NCBI GenBank assembly: GCA_025128135.1 | Contig: JAHLYW010000041.1 | Location: 116,521 to 180,520, forward strand | DNA: 64,000 nt | DNA from: Synechococcus sp. CS-1325 | GTDB taxonomy: Bacteria; Cyanobacteriota; Cyanobacteriia; PCC-6307; Cyanobiaceae | Reading direction: 5' to 3' | In this document: positions 1 to 8,544 of the stretch, one piece after another | How positions within the stretch are numbered: position 1 is the first letter of the stretch | Layout of the letters: each line of letters starts with the position of its first letter | Program-made: the position numbers and the translations under genes | Notes under the pieces: model-generated | Seen by the model: only the letters and a program-made list of their open reading frames with translations | What the model was told of the DNA's origin: nothing | Databases searched by the model: none

Positions 1-2
1 CC

Positions 3-1757
3 GATCTCTGCCACGCCCCCTCCACCGTGGGGCTGGGCGAGGTGTTCGGCTCGGGCACCTCGATGGTGAGCCTGGAGAGCCTGCAGCAGGCCGACTGCGT
101 GGTGCTGGTGGGCTCCAACGCGCCGGCCAACCACCCGCGGCTGATGAACGAGCTGATCCGCCTGCGCGACCGCGGCGGAGCTGTGATCGTGATCAACCCG
201 GTGCTGGAGGTGGGCCTGCTCAAGTTCGGCTCGCCAGCCTTCCCGATCAAATCGATGCTGCGGGGTTCGGAGATCGCCTCGCTGTTCCTGCAGCCGGTAC
301 CGGGCAGCGACACGGCCGTGTTTGTGGGGATCCAGAAGGCGTTGCTGGAATCCGGCCACGTGCGCCATGACTTCCTCGCCGCCCACACCGAAGGGTCCGA
401 GGCGGTGCTGGAGCAGCTGCGCGCCACCGCCTGGGAAGCGATCACCGCCTGCTGTGGCCTCAGCCGTGAGGAGATCGAGCACGCCGCCGCTGTGATCGCC
501 CGCGCCAGGGGCGTGGTGTTCGCCTGGGCGATGGGCATCACTCATCACGCCAACGGCACCAACAACGTGCACGCCATCGCCAACACGGCCCTGCTGAGCG
601 GCAACGCCGGCCGGAGCGGAGCGGGCACGATGCCGATCCGCGGCCACTCCAACGTGCAGGGCTTCGGCTCGATGGGCGTCACGGTGAAGCTGCGCGCTGA
701 GATGCAGCAGGCACTGGAGGCGCTGCTCGGCCGCCCGCTCAGCCGCGTCCCCGGCTACGACACCCGCGCCCTGATCGGGGCCGCCGAAGCCGGTGCGGTC
801 GACACCCTGCTCTGCCTGGGCGGCAACCTCTGGGGCGCCAACCCGGATTCGGAGCAGGCCCGCCGTGCCCTCGGCCGTATCGACACCGTGATGTACCTGG
901 CCACCAAGCCCAACCAGGGGCATTTCCATGGGCTTGGCACCCGCCAGACCCTGGTGCTGCCGGTGTTCAACCGCTTCGAAACACCGCACCGCACCACCAC
1001 CGAAGCGGGCAACAACTTCGTACGCCTCAACGAACCGGGCCAGACCCACCTGAAACGAGCCGATCTGATCAGCGAGGTGGGCTTCCTGGCCGAGCTGGCC
1101 CGGCGGCTGATGGGCAGCGATCCGATCGACTGGGGCCGCCTGCAGGATCCCGTCTATGTGCGCCAGTTGATCGCCCGCACCGTGCCCGGCTACGGCCCGA
1201 TCGCCACGATCGATGCCACCAGGCGCGAATTCAGTGTGGAAGGACGGCTGTTCGAGCGGCCCTGCTTCCCGACCCCATCAGGGAAAGCACGGATGGCCCC
1301 CACACCCCTGCCGGCGCTGACGCTGCCTGAGCCGGACCAGTTCGGCGGCCTGGCGCCGGGGGAAGCCGGCCTGGTGCTGGCCCTGATCACCGCCCGCAGC
1401 TACTCCCAACACAACACCGTCGTCTACAAGCAGGGCGACGCCTACCGGGGCATGCCGCACCGCCAGACAATCCTGATGAACCGCGCCGATCTGGCCCGCT
1501 CAGGCCTGAGCGCCCACCAGCGCGTGACAGTGCAGGGCGAAGCCGGAAGCCTGGAGGGGATCGAGATCATCCCCGGCGAGATCCGCGAGGGCGCCGCACT
1601 GATGTTCTACCCGGAGGTGAATGCGATCATCCGAGCCCCGGTGGATCCCCGCAGCGGCACGCCCGCCTTCAAACGGGTGCCGGTGCTGGTGCGGGGCGGG
1701 CTCAGGCCGGCGGCGATGGCCTCAGGCGCCGCGTCAGCCGGTGCAGGGGAAAGCTGA
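3..1757 (+). CDS. FdhF/YdeP-family molybdopterin oxidoreductase, 5' end missing
   Basis: This is the C-terminal ~584 residues of a formate-dehydrogenase-alpha-like molybdopterin oxidoreductase. The frame is open to the left edge (LCHAPSTVGLGEVFGSG precedes the first internal Met at 27), so roughly a quarter of a typical ~760-residue YdeP protein, including the N-terminal cysteine region, lies outside the window. Visible family features are GSNAPANHP, the cofactor-domain stretch IRGHSNVQG, and a C-terminal molydopterin dinucleotide-binding domain (SYSQHNTVVYKQGD onward). YdeP-type proteins need molybdenum cofactor, which fits moaA and mobA about 4 kb downstream. The physiological substrate of this branch is not established, so a true formate dehydrogenase should not be assumed. 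The last 56 bp overlap the convergent permease gene. Confidence 0.88.
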   Translation, partial: DLCHAPSTVGLGEVFGSGTSMVSLESLQQADCVVLVGSNAPANHPRLMNELIRLRDRGGAVIVINPVLEVGLLKFGSPAFPIKSMLRGSEIASLFLQPVPGSDTAVFVGIQKALLESGHVRHDFLAAHTEGSEAVLEQLRATAWEAITACCGLSREEIEHAAAVIARARGVVFAWAMGITHHANGTNNVHAIANTALLSGNAGRSGAGTMPIRGHSNVQGFGSMGVTVKLRAEMQQALEALLGRPLSRVPGYDTRALIGAAEAGAVDTLLCLGGNLWGANPDSEQARRALGRIDTVMYLATKPNQGHFHGLGTRQTLVLPVFNRFETPHRTTTEAGNNFVRLNEPGQTHLKRADLISEVGFLAELARRLMGSDPIDWGRLQDPVYVRQLIARTVPGYGPIATIDATRREFSVEGRLFERPCFPTPSGKARMAPTPLPALTLPEPDQFGGLAPGEAGLVLALITARSYSQHNTVVYKQGDAYRGMPHRQTILMNRADLARSGLSAHQRVTVQGEAGSLEGIEIIPGEIREGAALMFYPEVNAIIRAPVDPRSGTPAFKRVPVLVRGGLRPAAMASGAASAGAGES

Positions 1758-3090
1758 GCAGGATCAGGCCGAGGGCGCCGGCGCTGTTGGCGGTGTCGTT
1801 GCGGATGGCGGCGATCAGGAAGGCGAAGGACCCCAGCCACACGATCGCGGCGCTGATCGGATAGCCCGGATCGCGGAAGGGCCGCTCCAGATCCGGCTCC
1901 CGCCAGCGCAGCAGCACCAGGGCGGTGATCCCGCTCAGGTAGAGCAGCACATAGAGAAAGGAGGCAATGCCCAGCAGGATCGTGAAGTCGCCGAAGATCA
2001 CCAGCAGGCCGGCGCTGGCGGTGGTCACCACCAGCCCCAGCACGGGGGTGCCGCTGGCGCTCACCGCAGCGAACTGGGGCAGGAAGAGGCCATCGCGGCT
2101 GAGGCCGAAGAGGATGCGCGGCGCGCCCATCACCACGGCATTGACGAGCCCGAACGAGGAGATCAGGGCCAGCACCACAATCAGCTGAGCGCTCCAGGTC
2201 CCGAAGATCACCTCGGCCGCATCGGCCAGAGGCAGCACCGACCCGGCGATCCGCGAGACCGGCAGCAGCCGCAACAGCGCCAGATTCACCAGCAGATACA
2301 GCCCCGCCACGCTGAGCACACCACCCACCAGGGAGCGGGGCAGATCCTTGCTGGGCTCGGCGAATTCCTCGGCGAAATAGATCGGGCTGTGCCAACCGTC
2401 GTAGGTGGTGATCACGGCCTGCATGGCGAACACCACGCCGATGCCGAGGCTGATGCCTGAGGCCGCGATCGGCTCTGCGGGCTCGGCGGCATCCAGCAGC
2501 GGTTCGGCCAGGCCCGCCAGATCTCTGAGAGGGGCATGCAGAAAGCAGGCCGTGATCAGGCCGAGGAAGGCGATGGCCTTACCGAGGCTGAGGATTTTCT
2601 GGCTGAGGCTGCCGGCCTCCAGGCCCAGCTGCTGGATCAGGGCGAAGCCCACGAGCACCAGCAGGGCCACAGCCTTGCCGCCCACGGGCAGGGCCGGCAG
2701 CAGACCGATCGTGTAGTCGCCGATGGTCACGGCCACCCAGGCCAGGCCGGCGCAGTGCCCCACCCAGTCGATCCAGCCCACGGTGAAGCCGGCCTGATCC
2801 CCCAGGGCCCGCCGGGCATACACGGTCCAGCCGCCGGCACGGGGCAGGCTGGCGCCCAGCTCAGCCACCGCGAGCGCACCGAGCAGGGCATAGAGCGCCC
2901 CCGCCACCCAGGCAGCCACGATCAACGGGCCGCTGCCCAGTTGCGCAGCCACCAGCCCCGGCGTGCGCAGGATGCCGGCACCCACGGTGCCCCCCACCGC
3001 CCCGGCGATCCCGAAGCTCACCCCCAGGATGTGCAGCAGGGTGGACGGCGGGGCTTCAGCAGCTTCCGCAGCCTGGTCGGGTGAGGACAT
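1702..3090 (-). CDS. APC-family amino acid/amine permease
   Basis: Predicted 462-residue inner-membrane transporter of the amino acid-polyamine-organocation superfamily with about 12 hydrophobic segments. The first segment holds the typical glycine-rich substrate-binding motif GGTVGAGILRTPG, followed by AELGASLPRAGGWTVYARRA, as in amino acid permeases. The start chosen is the ATG at 3090 (MSSPDQ), because residues encoded further upstream are low-complexity and not permease-like. It runs in the same direction as the transglutaminase and glutamine-synthetase-like genes upstream (131-bp gap) and may import the substrate they handle. The substrate cannot be told from sequence. Confidence 0.85.
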   Translation of the reverse strand: MSSPDQAAEAAEAPPSTLLHILGVSFGIAGAVGGTVGAGILRTPGLVAAQLGSGPLIVAAWVAGALYALLGALAVAELGASLPRAGGWTVYARRALGDQAGFTVGWIDWVGHCAGLAWVAVTIGDYTIGLLPALPVGGKAVALLVLVGFALIQQLGLEAGSLSQKILSLGKAIAFLGLITACFLHAPLRDLAGLAEPLLDAAEPAEPIAASGISLGIGVVFAMQAVITTYDGWHSPIYFAEEFAEPSKDLPRSLVGGVLSVAGLYLLVNLALLRLLPVSRIAGSVLPLADAAEVIFGTWSAQLIVVLALISSFGLVNAVVMGAPRILFGLSRDGLFLPQFAAVSASGTPVLGLVVTTASAGLLVIFGDFTILLGIASFLYVLLYLSGITALVLLRWREPDLERPFRDPGYPISAAIVWLGSFAFLIAAIRNDTANSAGALGLILLSFPLHRLTRRLRPSPPA

Positions 3091-3221
3091 CGAGCACCTG
3101 GCGATCAGCGCGGGATCCGAGCCGGCTCCCGCCATGGGCGAGTCTGCTCGCTGGTGAGAATGCCGTTCGTCTTGGCTGCGGAACACCTCCCCCAGCTAGT
3201 GCACCACCCACCAGGCGTGGT

Positions 3222-3893
3222 TCATGGCTGCCAGTCGGGCAGGGAGTGGCGCAGGGCGACCAGGTCCGGGGCCTGGCGCAGGGCCGTCACCACCGCGGCC
3301 AGGGGCTCTGCGAACACCTGCGGATCGGTGCGCTCGCCGGGGAGGCGCGCCGAGTAGGCCAGAGAGAATGCCGGTGGCTCGAAGCGGGTCGCCACTCCCT
3401 CGCGATCGCCGCGAGCATCGAGTGGATGCCAGCCGAAACCGGGCAGCGCCACCCAGTTGAAGCCATGCAGGGCGAAGGGCGGGCCGCTGTCGTTGAGTGA
3501 GAGGCGCTGATACCCGAAGCCAGCCGGGATCCCTTTCGCCCGCAACAGGGCCGCCAGCAGATGGCTTTTGGCGAAGCAGATACCGCTGCGCTGCTCCAGC
3601 ACCTCCGAGGCCGTGTAGGGCACTGGTGTGGCGGCAGTGGCAGTGGTGGCAGTGGTGGTGCCCATGGATGTGGGGTCTGCGCCGACGATGTCGAAGCTGT
3701 GGCGCACACGGTCGCGGACCCAGAGAAAGCAACGTTCGGCAACCTGCAGCTGGGTGCCATCGCCCAGTTGCCGCGCCAGTGACCGCACGACGGGTGTAAG
3801 CCAGTCAACGATCGCGCTGCTGGCCAGATGGTCTTCGGCTGGTGGGGTCGTTGGGCTCCAGCTGGCAGTGGGGCTCGGCTCGTTCATGCTCAA
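3222..3893 (-). CDS. Transglutaminase-like domain protein
   Basis: A 223-residue soluble protein with a papain-like transglutaminase core. The catalytic Cys is in RSGICFAKSHLLAALLRAKG, the His is in HGFNWVAL, and the Asp is in WHPLDARG. Proteins of this superfamily can act as proteases, amidases or transamidases. The start codon overlaps the stop of the upstream glutamine-synthetase-like gene by 4 bp (ATGA, 3890-3893), so the two are almost certainly co-translated. Together with the divergent cysteine hydrolase and the APC permease this suggests handling of gamma-glutamyl amides or amines, which is an inference from context. A short Thr/Ala-rich stretch (GTTTATTATAATP) interrupts the domain. 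Confidence 0.85.
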   Translation of the reverse strand: MSMNEPSPTASWSPTTPPAEDHLASSAIVDWLTPVVRSLARQLGDGTQLQVAERCFLWVRDRVRHSFDIVGADPTSMGTTTATTATAATPVPYTASEVLEQRSGICFAKSHLLAALLRAKGIPAGFGYQRLSLNDSGPPFALHGFNWVALPGFGWHPLDARGDREGVATRFEPPAFSLAYSARLPGERTDPQVFAEPLAAVVTALRQAPDLVALRHSLPDWQP

Positions 3894-5326
3894 AGACCGG
3901 TTAAAGGCCAGGCGCGGGTGGAGGCGATCAAGGCCTCCTCGGGGAGGGCATCACTGCGGCGCACCTCAGCCTGGCGTGACTCCGCCACGGTGCGCTGCAG
4001 AGCCTCCCCCATCGCCTCCCTCAGCACCGGGCTGGCCTCGAACGCCTGCACCGCCTCCGAGAGGGTCTGGGGAAGCCGCGGGGCCACGGCGGCAGACGCG
4101 GCAGCGGGATCGCCCGAAAGCGGCGGCGGCAGGGGCCTGGGCTGCTGCAGGGCGTTCTGCGCCATCGCCAGCACAGACCCCACCAGCAGATAGGGGTTGG
4201 CGCTGAGATCGGCCACTTTGAGCTCAAGGTGGCCGATCTCGCCCCCGCCGGCCGGCACCAGACGCAGGGCCGCCTCCCGGTTCTCCACCCCCCAGACCTG
4301 GAAAGGTGCCGCCCAGCGACCCGGGGCCAGCCGCTTGTACGAGACCGCCAGGGCGCAGGCCAGGGGCATCAGGGCCGGCAGCTGCTCCAGCAGACCCGCC
4401 AGCAGCGCTTCCCCCCGGGCCGTGAGGCCAGCGGTGCCCGTGCCGCCACCGAGAAGGGGCACACCCTGGTCCGCCACGCTCAGGTGCAGGTGGCCGCCAT
4501 TGCCCACCAGATCAGCCGTCACCACAGGGGCAAAGCTGCAGATCCAGCCAAAGTGACGGCTCACCTGCTGGATCACCAGGCGCGCCGCCACCAGGCGATC
4601 GGCGGCCTCAAGCGGCGGCGCCGGCGCCAGCGACAGCTCGAACTGGCCGGCGCCGTACTCCGGGTGCAGCTGCAGCCAGGGCAGCTCGGCCGCATCGAGG
4701 GCCTCGGCCACAGCGGTGAGGTAATCGAGCCCCTGCACCAGGCGATCAGCGCCGTAGGGGCCGCCCACCACCGCCGGACTCCAGCCCCCGGCACTGCCAA
4801 CCGGCTGGGGCAGCCCCACCATCCACTCGATCTCGAAACCGGCCAGGGCGCTCAGGCCGGCAGCCGCGAAAGCCGCCTGCTGCCGGGCGCAGAAGCCGCG
4901 CTGATCCAGGCCATAGACCTCACCATCGCGGCCATGGCGGACGCCCGGGGCCCAGGCCCAGCCGGAGGCAGGGTCGAGCGGGCGCAGCGCGGTGAGATCG
5001 GGCTTCAGGCGCAGGTCGCCATCAGGGCGGGCCAGGCTCTGCTGCGGATCGATCAGGCCCGTGGCCCCGAAGGCATCGGCCACCGGTGAAAAGCCCACTC
5101 CCTGGCTTGCCACCAGCGCCAACCGCTCCAGCGGCACCCCCTTCACCAGCACCGATCCGGCGTGATTCACGAAGGTGATCGCCAACCGGCGCAGGCCGCG
5201 CGCCAGCAGTGCGGTGGTCTGGGCAGTGGTCTGGGCAGTGGTCTGGGCGGTGGCGCTGGGGAGGTCCGGCACGGCAAGGCAGCCACGGGCCAGGAAATCA
5301 TTGCCCGATTCGGTGACAGAGGCCAT
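3890..5326 (-). CDS. Glutamine synthetase-family gamma-glutamyl ligase
   Basis: A 478-residue member of the type I glutamine synthetase fold (GlnT/PuuA-like). Catalytic-domain motifs are EYGAGQFELSLAP (metal/glutamate site), GNGGHLHLSV (ammonium/glutamate loop), SYKRLAPGRWAAP and ENREAALRL. The N-terminal part diverges strongly from housekeeping GlnA, so an ATP-dependent gamma-glutamylation of an amine is more likely than central ammonium assimilation. The ATG at 5326 (MASVTESG) shares two bases with the start codon of the divergent hydrolase. There is therefore no intergenic promoter space, and either a slightly later start is used or the promoters lie inside coding DNA. The N-terminus carries a TAQTTAQTTAQTTA repeat. 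Confidence 0.87.
   Translation of the reverse strand: MASVTESGNDFLARGCLAVPDLPSATAQTTAQTTAQTTALLARGLRRLAITFVNHAGSVLVKGVPLERLALVASQGVGFSPVADAFGATGLIDPQQSLARPDGDLRLKPDLTALRPLDPASGWAWAPGVRHGRDGEVYGLDQRGFCARQQAAFAAAGLSALAGFEIEWMVGLPQPVGSAGGWSPAVVGGPYGADRLVQGLDYLTAVAEALDAAELPWLQLHPEYGAGQFELSLAPAPPLEAADRLVAARLVIQQVSRHFGWICSFAPVVTADLVGNGGHLHLSVADQGVPLLGGGTGTAGLTARGEALLAGLLEQLPALMPLACALAVSYKRLAPGRWAAPFQVWGVENREAALRLVPAGGGEIGHLELKVADLSANPYLLVGSVLAMAQNALQQPRPLPPPLSGDPAAASAAVAPRLPQTLSEAVQAFEASPVLREAMGEALQRTVAESRQAEVRRSDALPEEALIASTRAWPLTGL
5214..5261. repeat. 12-bp in-frame tandem repeat in the GS-like gene
   Basis: Three near-perfect copies of GTGGTCTGGGCA plus one degenerate copy sit inside the N-terminal coding region of the glutamine-synthetase-like gene and encode Ala-Gln-Thr-Thr repeats on the minus strand. 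The length is a multiple of three, so copy-number change would not break the frame. Confidence 0.9.
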
Positions 5327-5978
5327 GGTGGAGGCCGCGGTCCCTGCTCCCTTGGCTCCCACGGCCCTGCTCCTGGTTGACATCCAGAACGGCACCTGCG
5401 GACCGGCCGGTCCCACCGGCAGCGCTGGAGCCACTCCACTCGCCACGCTGCCGCAACCGCCGCAGCCAGCTCGGCCGCCCGGCTTCGACGCCCACTTCCA
5501 GGCGGCGGTCCTGCCCCGGCTGGAGCAGGCGCTGGGCCACGCCCGCTCGAGCGGCCTGGAGGTGATCCACACCGTGATCGCCAACCTCACCGCCGATGGC
5601 CGCGACCGCAGCCTCGACTACAAACGCTCCGGTCTGGGCTTTTCCCCGGGCAGCTGGGAGGCCCGGGTGATCGATGCCCTCGCTCCCTGGCCCGATGAAC
5701 TGGTGCTGCCGAAGAGTTCCTCTTCCCCCTTCAACTCCACCAGCCTCGATTACCTGCTGCGCAACATCAGCATCACCGAGCTGGTGGTGGCGGGCTTGCT
5801 CAGCGATCAATGCATCGATCACACCGTCAAGGATGCGGCCGATCGCGGCTACGAAGTGATCTGCCTGATCGATGCCTGCATGGCCGAATCAGCCGAGCGT
5901 CACCGGGCGGCACTCAGCTGCTTTCGGGGCTATTGCAGACAGCTCTGCGTGGCTGAGTTCATCAGCACGTTGGCTTGA
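5325..5978 (+). CDS. Isochorismatase-family cysteine hydrolase
   Basis: A 217-residue amidohydrolase of the isochorismatase-like (cysteine hydrolase) fold. The expected triad is visible: Asp in LLLVDIQNG, Lys in VLPKSSSSPF, and the nucleophilic Cys in LLSDQCIDHTVKDAADRGY. Family members hydrolyse N-carbamoyl compounds, nicotinamide, ureas or other amides. The gene is divergent from the glutamine-synthetase-like ligase, with overlapping start codons in a CCATGG palindrome (5323-5328), which suggests a linked role in amide or amine turnover. The exact substrate is unknown. The start at 5325 is the last ATG before the conserved core; an earlier in-frame ATG at 5175 would lie inside the other gene. 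Confidence 0.87.
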   Translation: MVEAAVPAPLAPTALLLVDIQNGTCGPAGPTGSAGATPLATLPQPPQPARPPGFDAHFQAAVLPRLEQALGHARSSGLEVIHTVIANLTADGRDRSLDYKRSGLGFSPGSWEARVIDALAPWPDELVLPKSSSSPFNSTSLDYLLRNISITELVVAGLLSDQCIDHTVKDAADRGYEVICLIDACMAESAERHRAALSCFRGYCRQLCVAEFISTLA

Positions 5979-5991
5979 ATCCCAGCGTCAT

Positions 5992-7068
5992 TCACCCCCC
6001 CAGGTAGGCCATTTCTGCATGGGAGCGTTGGGTTGTGACGGTCCCTGGAGAATGCTCTTCGGCGCGCTCCTCGCTGTAACGGTCGTGGCGCCGGCTCCAG
6101 AGACTCCGCATCGCCCCGCTCAGGGACTCCCCAGCGGCTGAAGGCGAGCGCAACCAGGGCTTGAGATCCAGGCCGCTGGAGGCGAACAGGCAGGTGTAGG
6201 CCACACCGTCGGCGGTGATGCGGAGCCGGTCGCAGTCGCCGCAGAAGGGGGCCGAGATCGAAGCCACCACGGCGAGATGCCCCCCGCCATCGCGGTAGCG
6301 CCAGCGGCTGGCCGTGCCATGGGCCTGCCGACCCAGGGGCTCAAGCGGCCAGCGGGCGCCGATCCGCCGCACCATCTCGGCGGCGGACAGCACCAGATCC
6401 GGCTGCCAGCCATTGCGGTTGCCCACGTCCATGAACTCGATCAGCCGCAGTTCGATTCCCCGTTGCCGGGCCAGCTCCGCCAGGGGCAGCAGCTGATCCT
6501 CGTTGCGGCCGCGGGCGATCACGGCGTTGAGCTTGAGAGCGCCCCTGGCGGGATCGAAACCAGCGCCAGAGGCATGGTCGAGGGCCCTGAGCACCTTCTC
6601 GAGCACGGCCTCTCCAGCCATGGCCCCACCGGCGAGGCCCGCCATGCGCGCCACGCTGGCGCCATCGGTGCCATCGAGGCTCACGGTGATCCGATCCAGG
6701 CCCGCTGCCCGCAGTTCCCGGGCCCGCTCGGCGCTGAGCAACACCCCATTGGTGGTGAGAGCGATCTCGCTCAGCCCCGGCGAACCTGAGCCGTCCCGCG
6801 CTCCGCGCAGGGGCCGCAGGGCCGCCACCAGCTCCTCCAGACCCCTGTGCAGCAGGGGCTCACCGCCGGTCAGCCGCAACCTGCTGAAGCCCAGCTCCGC
6901 CGCCGCGCCCACCAGCCGGAGCCGCTCCGCCTGGGTCAGCAGCTCCGGCGGGTCCTGGCTGTCCGGGCAGCAGTAGGGGCAGGCGAGGTTGCAGCGGGCG
7001 GTGAGGGAGAGACGCAGCACCCCTGGCGGGCGGCCGAGGCGATCACGGAGCAAGGCCGGTCCGAGCAT
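5992..7068 (-). CDS. moaA: GTP 3',8-cyclase (molybdenum cofactor biosynthesis)
   Basis: Radical-SAM enzyme that converts GTP to 3',8-cyclo-GTP with MoaC, the first step of molybdopterin synthesis. The SAM-binding cluster motif is CNLACPYC, followed by LTGGEPLLHRG. The second cluster cysteines are in FCGDCDRLRITADGVAYTC, and the chain ends in the canonical Gly-Gly needed for GTP cyclisation. The ATG at 7068 gives the usual N-terminus (MLGPALLRDRLGRPPG). An alternative GTG at 7116 overlaps the mobA stop (GTGA), so the two genes may be translationally coupled. It lies downstream of mobA in one operon and supplies cofactor for enzymes such as the oxidoreductase at the left edge. Confidence 0.93.
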   Translation of the reverse strand: MLGPALLRDRLGRPPGVLRLSLTARCNLACPYCCPDSQDPPELLTQAERLRLVGAAAELGFSRLRLTGGEPLLHRGLEELVAALRPLRGARDGSGSPGLSEIALTTNGVLLSAERARELRAAGLDRITVSLDGTDGASVARMAGLAGGAMAGEAVLEKVLRALDHASGAGFDPARGALKLNAVIARGRNEDQLLPLAELARQRGIELRLIEFMDVGNRNGWQPDLVLSAAEMVRRIGARWPLEPLGRQAHGTASRWRYRDGGGHLAVVASISAPFCGDCDRLRITADGVAYTCLFASSGLDLKPWLRSPSAAGESLSGAMRSLWSRRHDRYSEERAEEHSPGTVTTQRSHAEMAYLGG

Positions 7069-7112
7069 CGGCAGGGGGTGGGATGGCACCGCCCGCCAAG
7101 CCTGGCGCAGCT

Positions 7113-7730
7113 TCACCCCGATTGGTTGCGGCTGGCCGGCCAGTCGGCCGGAGTGTTGGCGTTGACCAGCTGGAGCGGATCCAGGGCGACGGCACGGAAG
7201 CTGCGTTCCTGGCGCAGCCAACGCAGCAGGCTGCGGCCGCCACGGGCGGTGAAGTCGTCGAGTGAATCGCAGTGGTTCAAGCTGGCGGGATAGATCCCAA
7301 CGAGGGGTTGAAGGCGCTGGCCGTCATGGGCAACCTGGATCCTGGCCGGGTCATGGTCCGCTGCCTCCACCAGCTCCTGCAGGGCCTCGAGGCGAAGCCA
7401 GGGCATGTCGACCGGGGTCAGCAACAGCCGCTGACCCCTGTGGTGAAGCATCAGGCGCCTGAGAGCCAGCAGGGGCCCCTCCCAGGGCGGCGGCTCCAGC
7501 AGCACCTCAAGGCGGAAGCCATCGCGCTCAGCGCACTGAAGCGCCAGCTCGCCGTGCTGGGGATGGCGGCTCAGCAGGGTGACCGGCTGCTGAAATCGGC
7601 CCAGCAGCCCCAGACTGTGCTCCAGCCAGGTGCCGCCGCAGGGATGGGCCAGCAGGGCCTTGTCGGTGCCCATCCGCCGGCTCTGCCCACCGCTGAGCAG
7701 GCAGGGACGAAGCGGTGGGAGAGAGGCCAT
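7113..7730 (-). CDS. mobA: Molybdenum cofactor guanylyltransferase
   Basis: A 205-residue nucleotidyltransferase that attaches GMP to molybdopterin to make the guanine dinucleotide form used by nitrate reductase and formate-dehydrogenase-type enzymes. The GTP-binding signature LSGGQSRRMGTDKALL is at residues 11-26, and LLLTPVDMPWL provides the metal-binding Asp. It precedes moaA, whose possible GTG start overlaps its stop codon. Confidence 0.92.
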   Translation of the reverse strand: MASLPPLRPCLLSGGQSRRMGTDKALLAHPCGGTWLEHSLGLLGRFQQPVTLLSRHPQHGELALQCAERDGFRLEVLLEPPPWEGPLLALRRLMLHHRGQRLLLTPVDMPWLRLEALQELVEAADHDPARIQVAHDGQRLQPLVGIYPASLNHCDSLDDFTARGGRSLLRWLRQERSFRAVALDPLQLVNANTPADWPASRNQSG

Positions 7731-7767
7731 GACTCCAGGCTGTCAGAAACAGAACGCATCAGCGCCT

Positions 7768-8544
7768 TCATTCCCCGTCTTTCGAGCCAAGACCAAGCCC
7801 GAGCAACCCGATGCTCACCAGCAGCACCATGGTGGCCATCACATGAATCTGGGGCGAGATTTCCCGTTGGAATGCCCCGGCGATGTAGAGGGGGAAAACG
7901 ATCACCTGGCCGGCGGTGAAGGCGCTGATGATGTAGTCATCCAGGGAAAGGGAGAAGGAAAGCAGGAAGGCCGCCAGCAATCCAGGAGCCAGCAGTGGCA
8001 GGGTGATCTGCCCGAAGGTGCGCAGCGGGGTTGCGCCGAGGTCCTGGGCGGCGGCTTCCAGGCTCCAGTCCACCCCGCCCAGCCTGGCCTTCATGGTGAG
8101 GGCCGCGAAACTCAGGCAGAAGAGGCTGTGGGCCAGCACCAGGGTGCCGAAACCGCGGGGCAGGTTGATCTGCACGAACAGGTTCAGCAGTGAGGCGGCC
8201 AGCACGATCTCCGGGCTTGTCAGCGGCAACACCAGGAGCAGCTCGATCGCCCCATGGGCCCGCCCCTGGGAACGGCTCAGGCCGATCGCCATCAGGCCGC
8301 CGAGCACCGTGGCGATCAGGCTGGCGGCGAGGGCAAGGCTGAGGCTGGTCAGGAACGCATCGGTGAGGGCCCTGTCCCGGAATGGATGGAGCCAGTTCTC
8401 CAGCGTGAAGCCCTGCCAGATCAGGTTGAAGCGACCGGAGGGGAGGTTGAAGCTGAACAGCACGATCACAACGATCGGCGCGAACAGCAGCCCATAGGCA
8501 AGACCGGCCCAAAGAGTGAGCAGGCGTGCGGCGATCCTGCTCAT
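7768..8544 (-). CDS. potC: Polyamine-type ABC transporter permease
   Basis: A 258-residue inner-membrane permease with about six transmembrane segments and the binding-protein-dependent transport signature EAAAQDLGATPLRTFGQITLPLLAPG, which contacts the ATPase. It is the second permease of a PotABCD-type importer, and its ATG overlaps the potB stop as ATGA (8541-8544). Homology supports spermidine/putrescine transport, but members of this family also carry other small cations or thiamine. Confidence 0.9.
   Translation of the reverse strand: MSRIAARLLTLWAGLAYGLLFAPIVVIVLFSFNLPSGRFNLIWQGFTLENWLHPFRDRALTDAFLTSLSLALAASLIATVLGGLMAIGLSRSQGRAHGAIELLLVLPLTSPEIVLAASLLNLFVQINLPRGFGTLVLAHSLFCLSFAALTMKARLGGVDWSLEAAAQDLGATPLRTFGQITLPLLAPGLLAAFLLSFSLSLDDYIISAFTAGQVIVFPLYIAGAFQREISPQIHVMATMVLLVSIGLLGLGLGSKDGE

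Noticed and set aside
5175-5324. Upstream extension of the cysteine hydrolase
   Set aside because: The extra 50 residues are the antisense of the GS-like N-terminal repeat and carry no similarity to the hydrolase fold.
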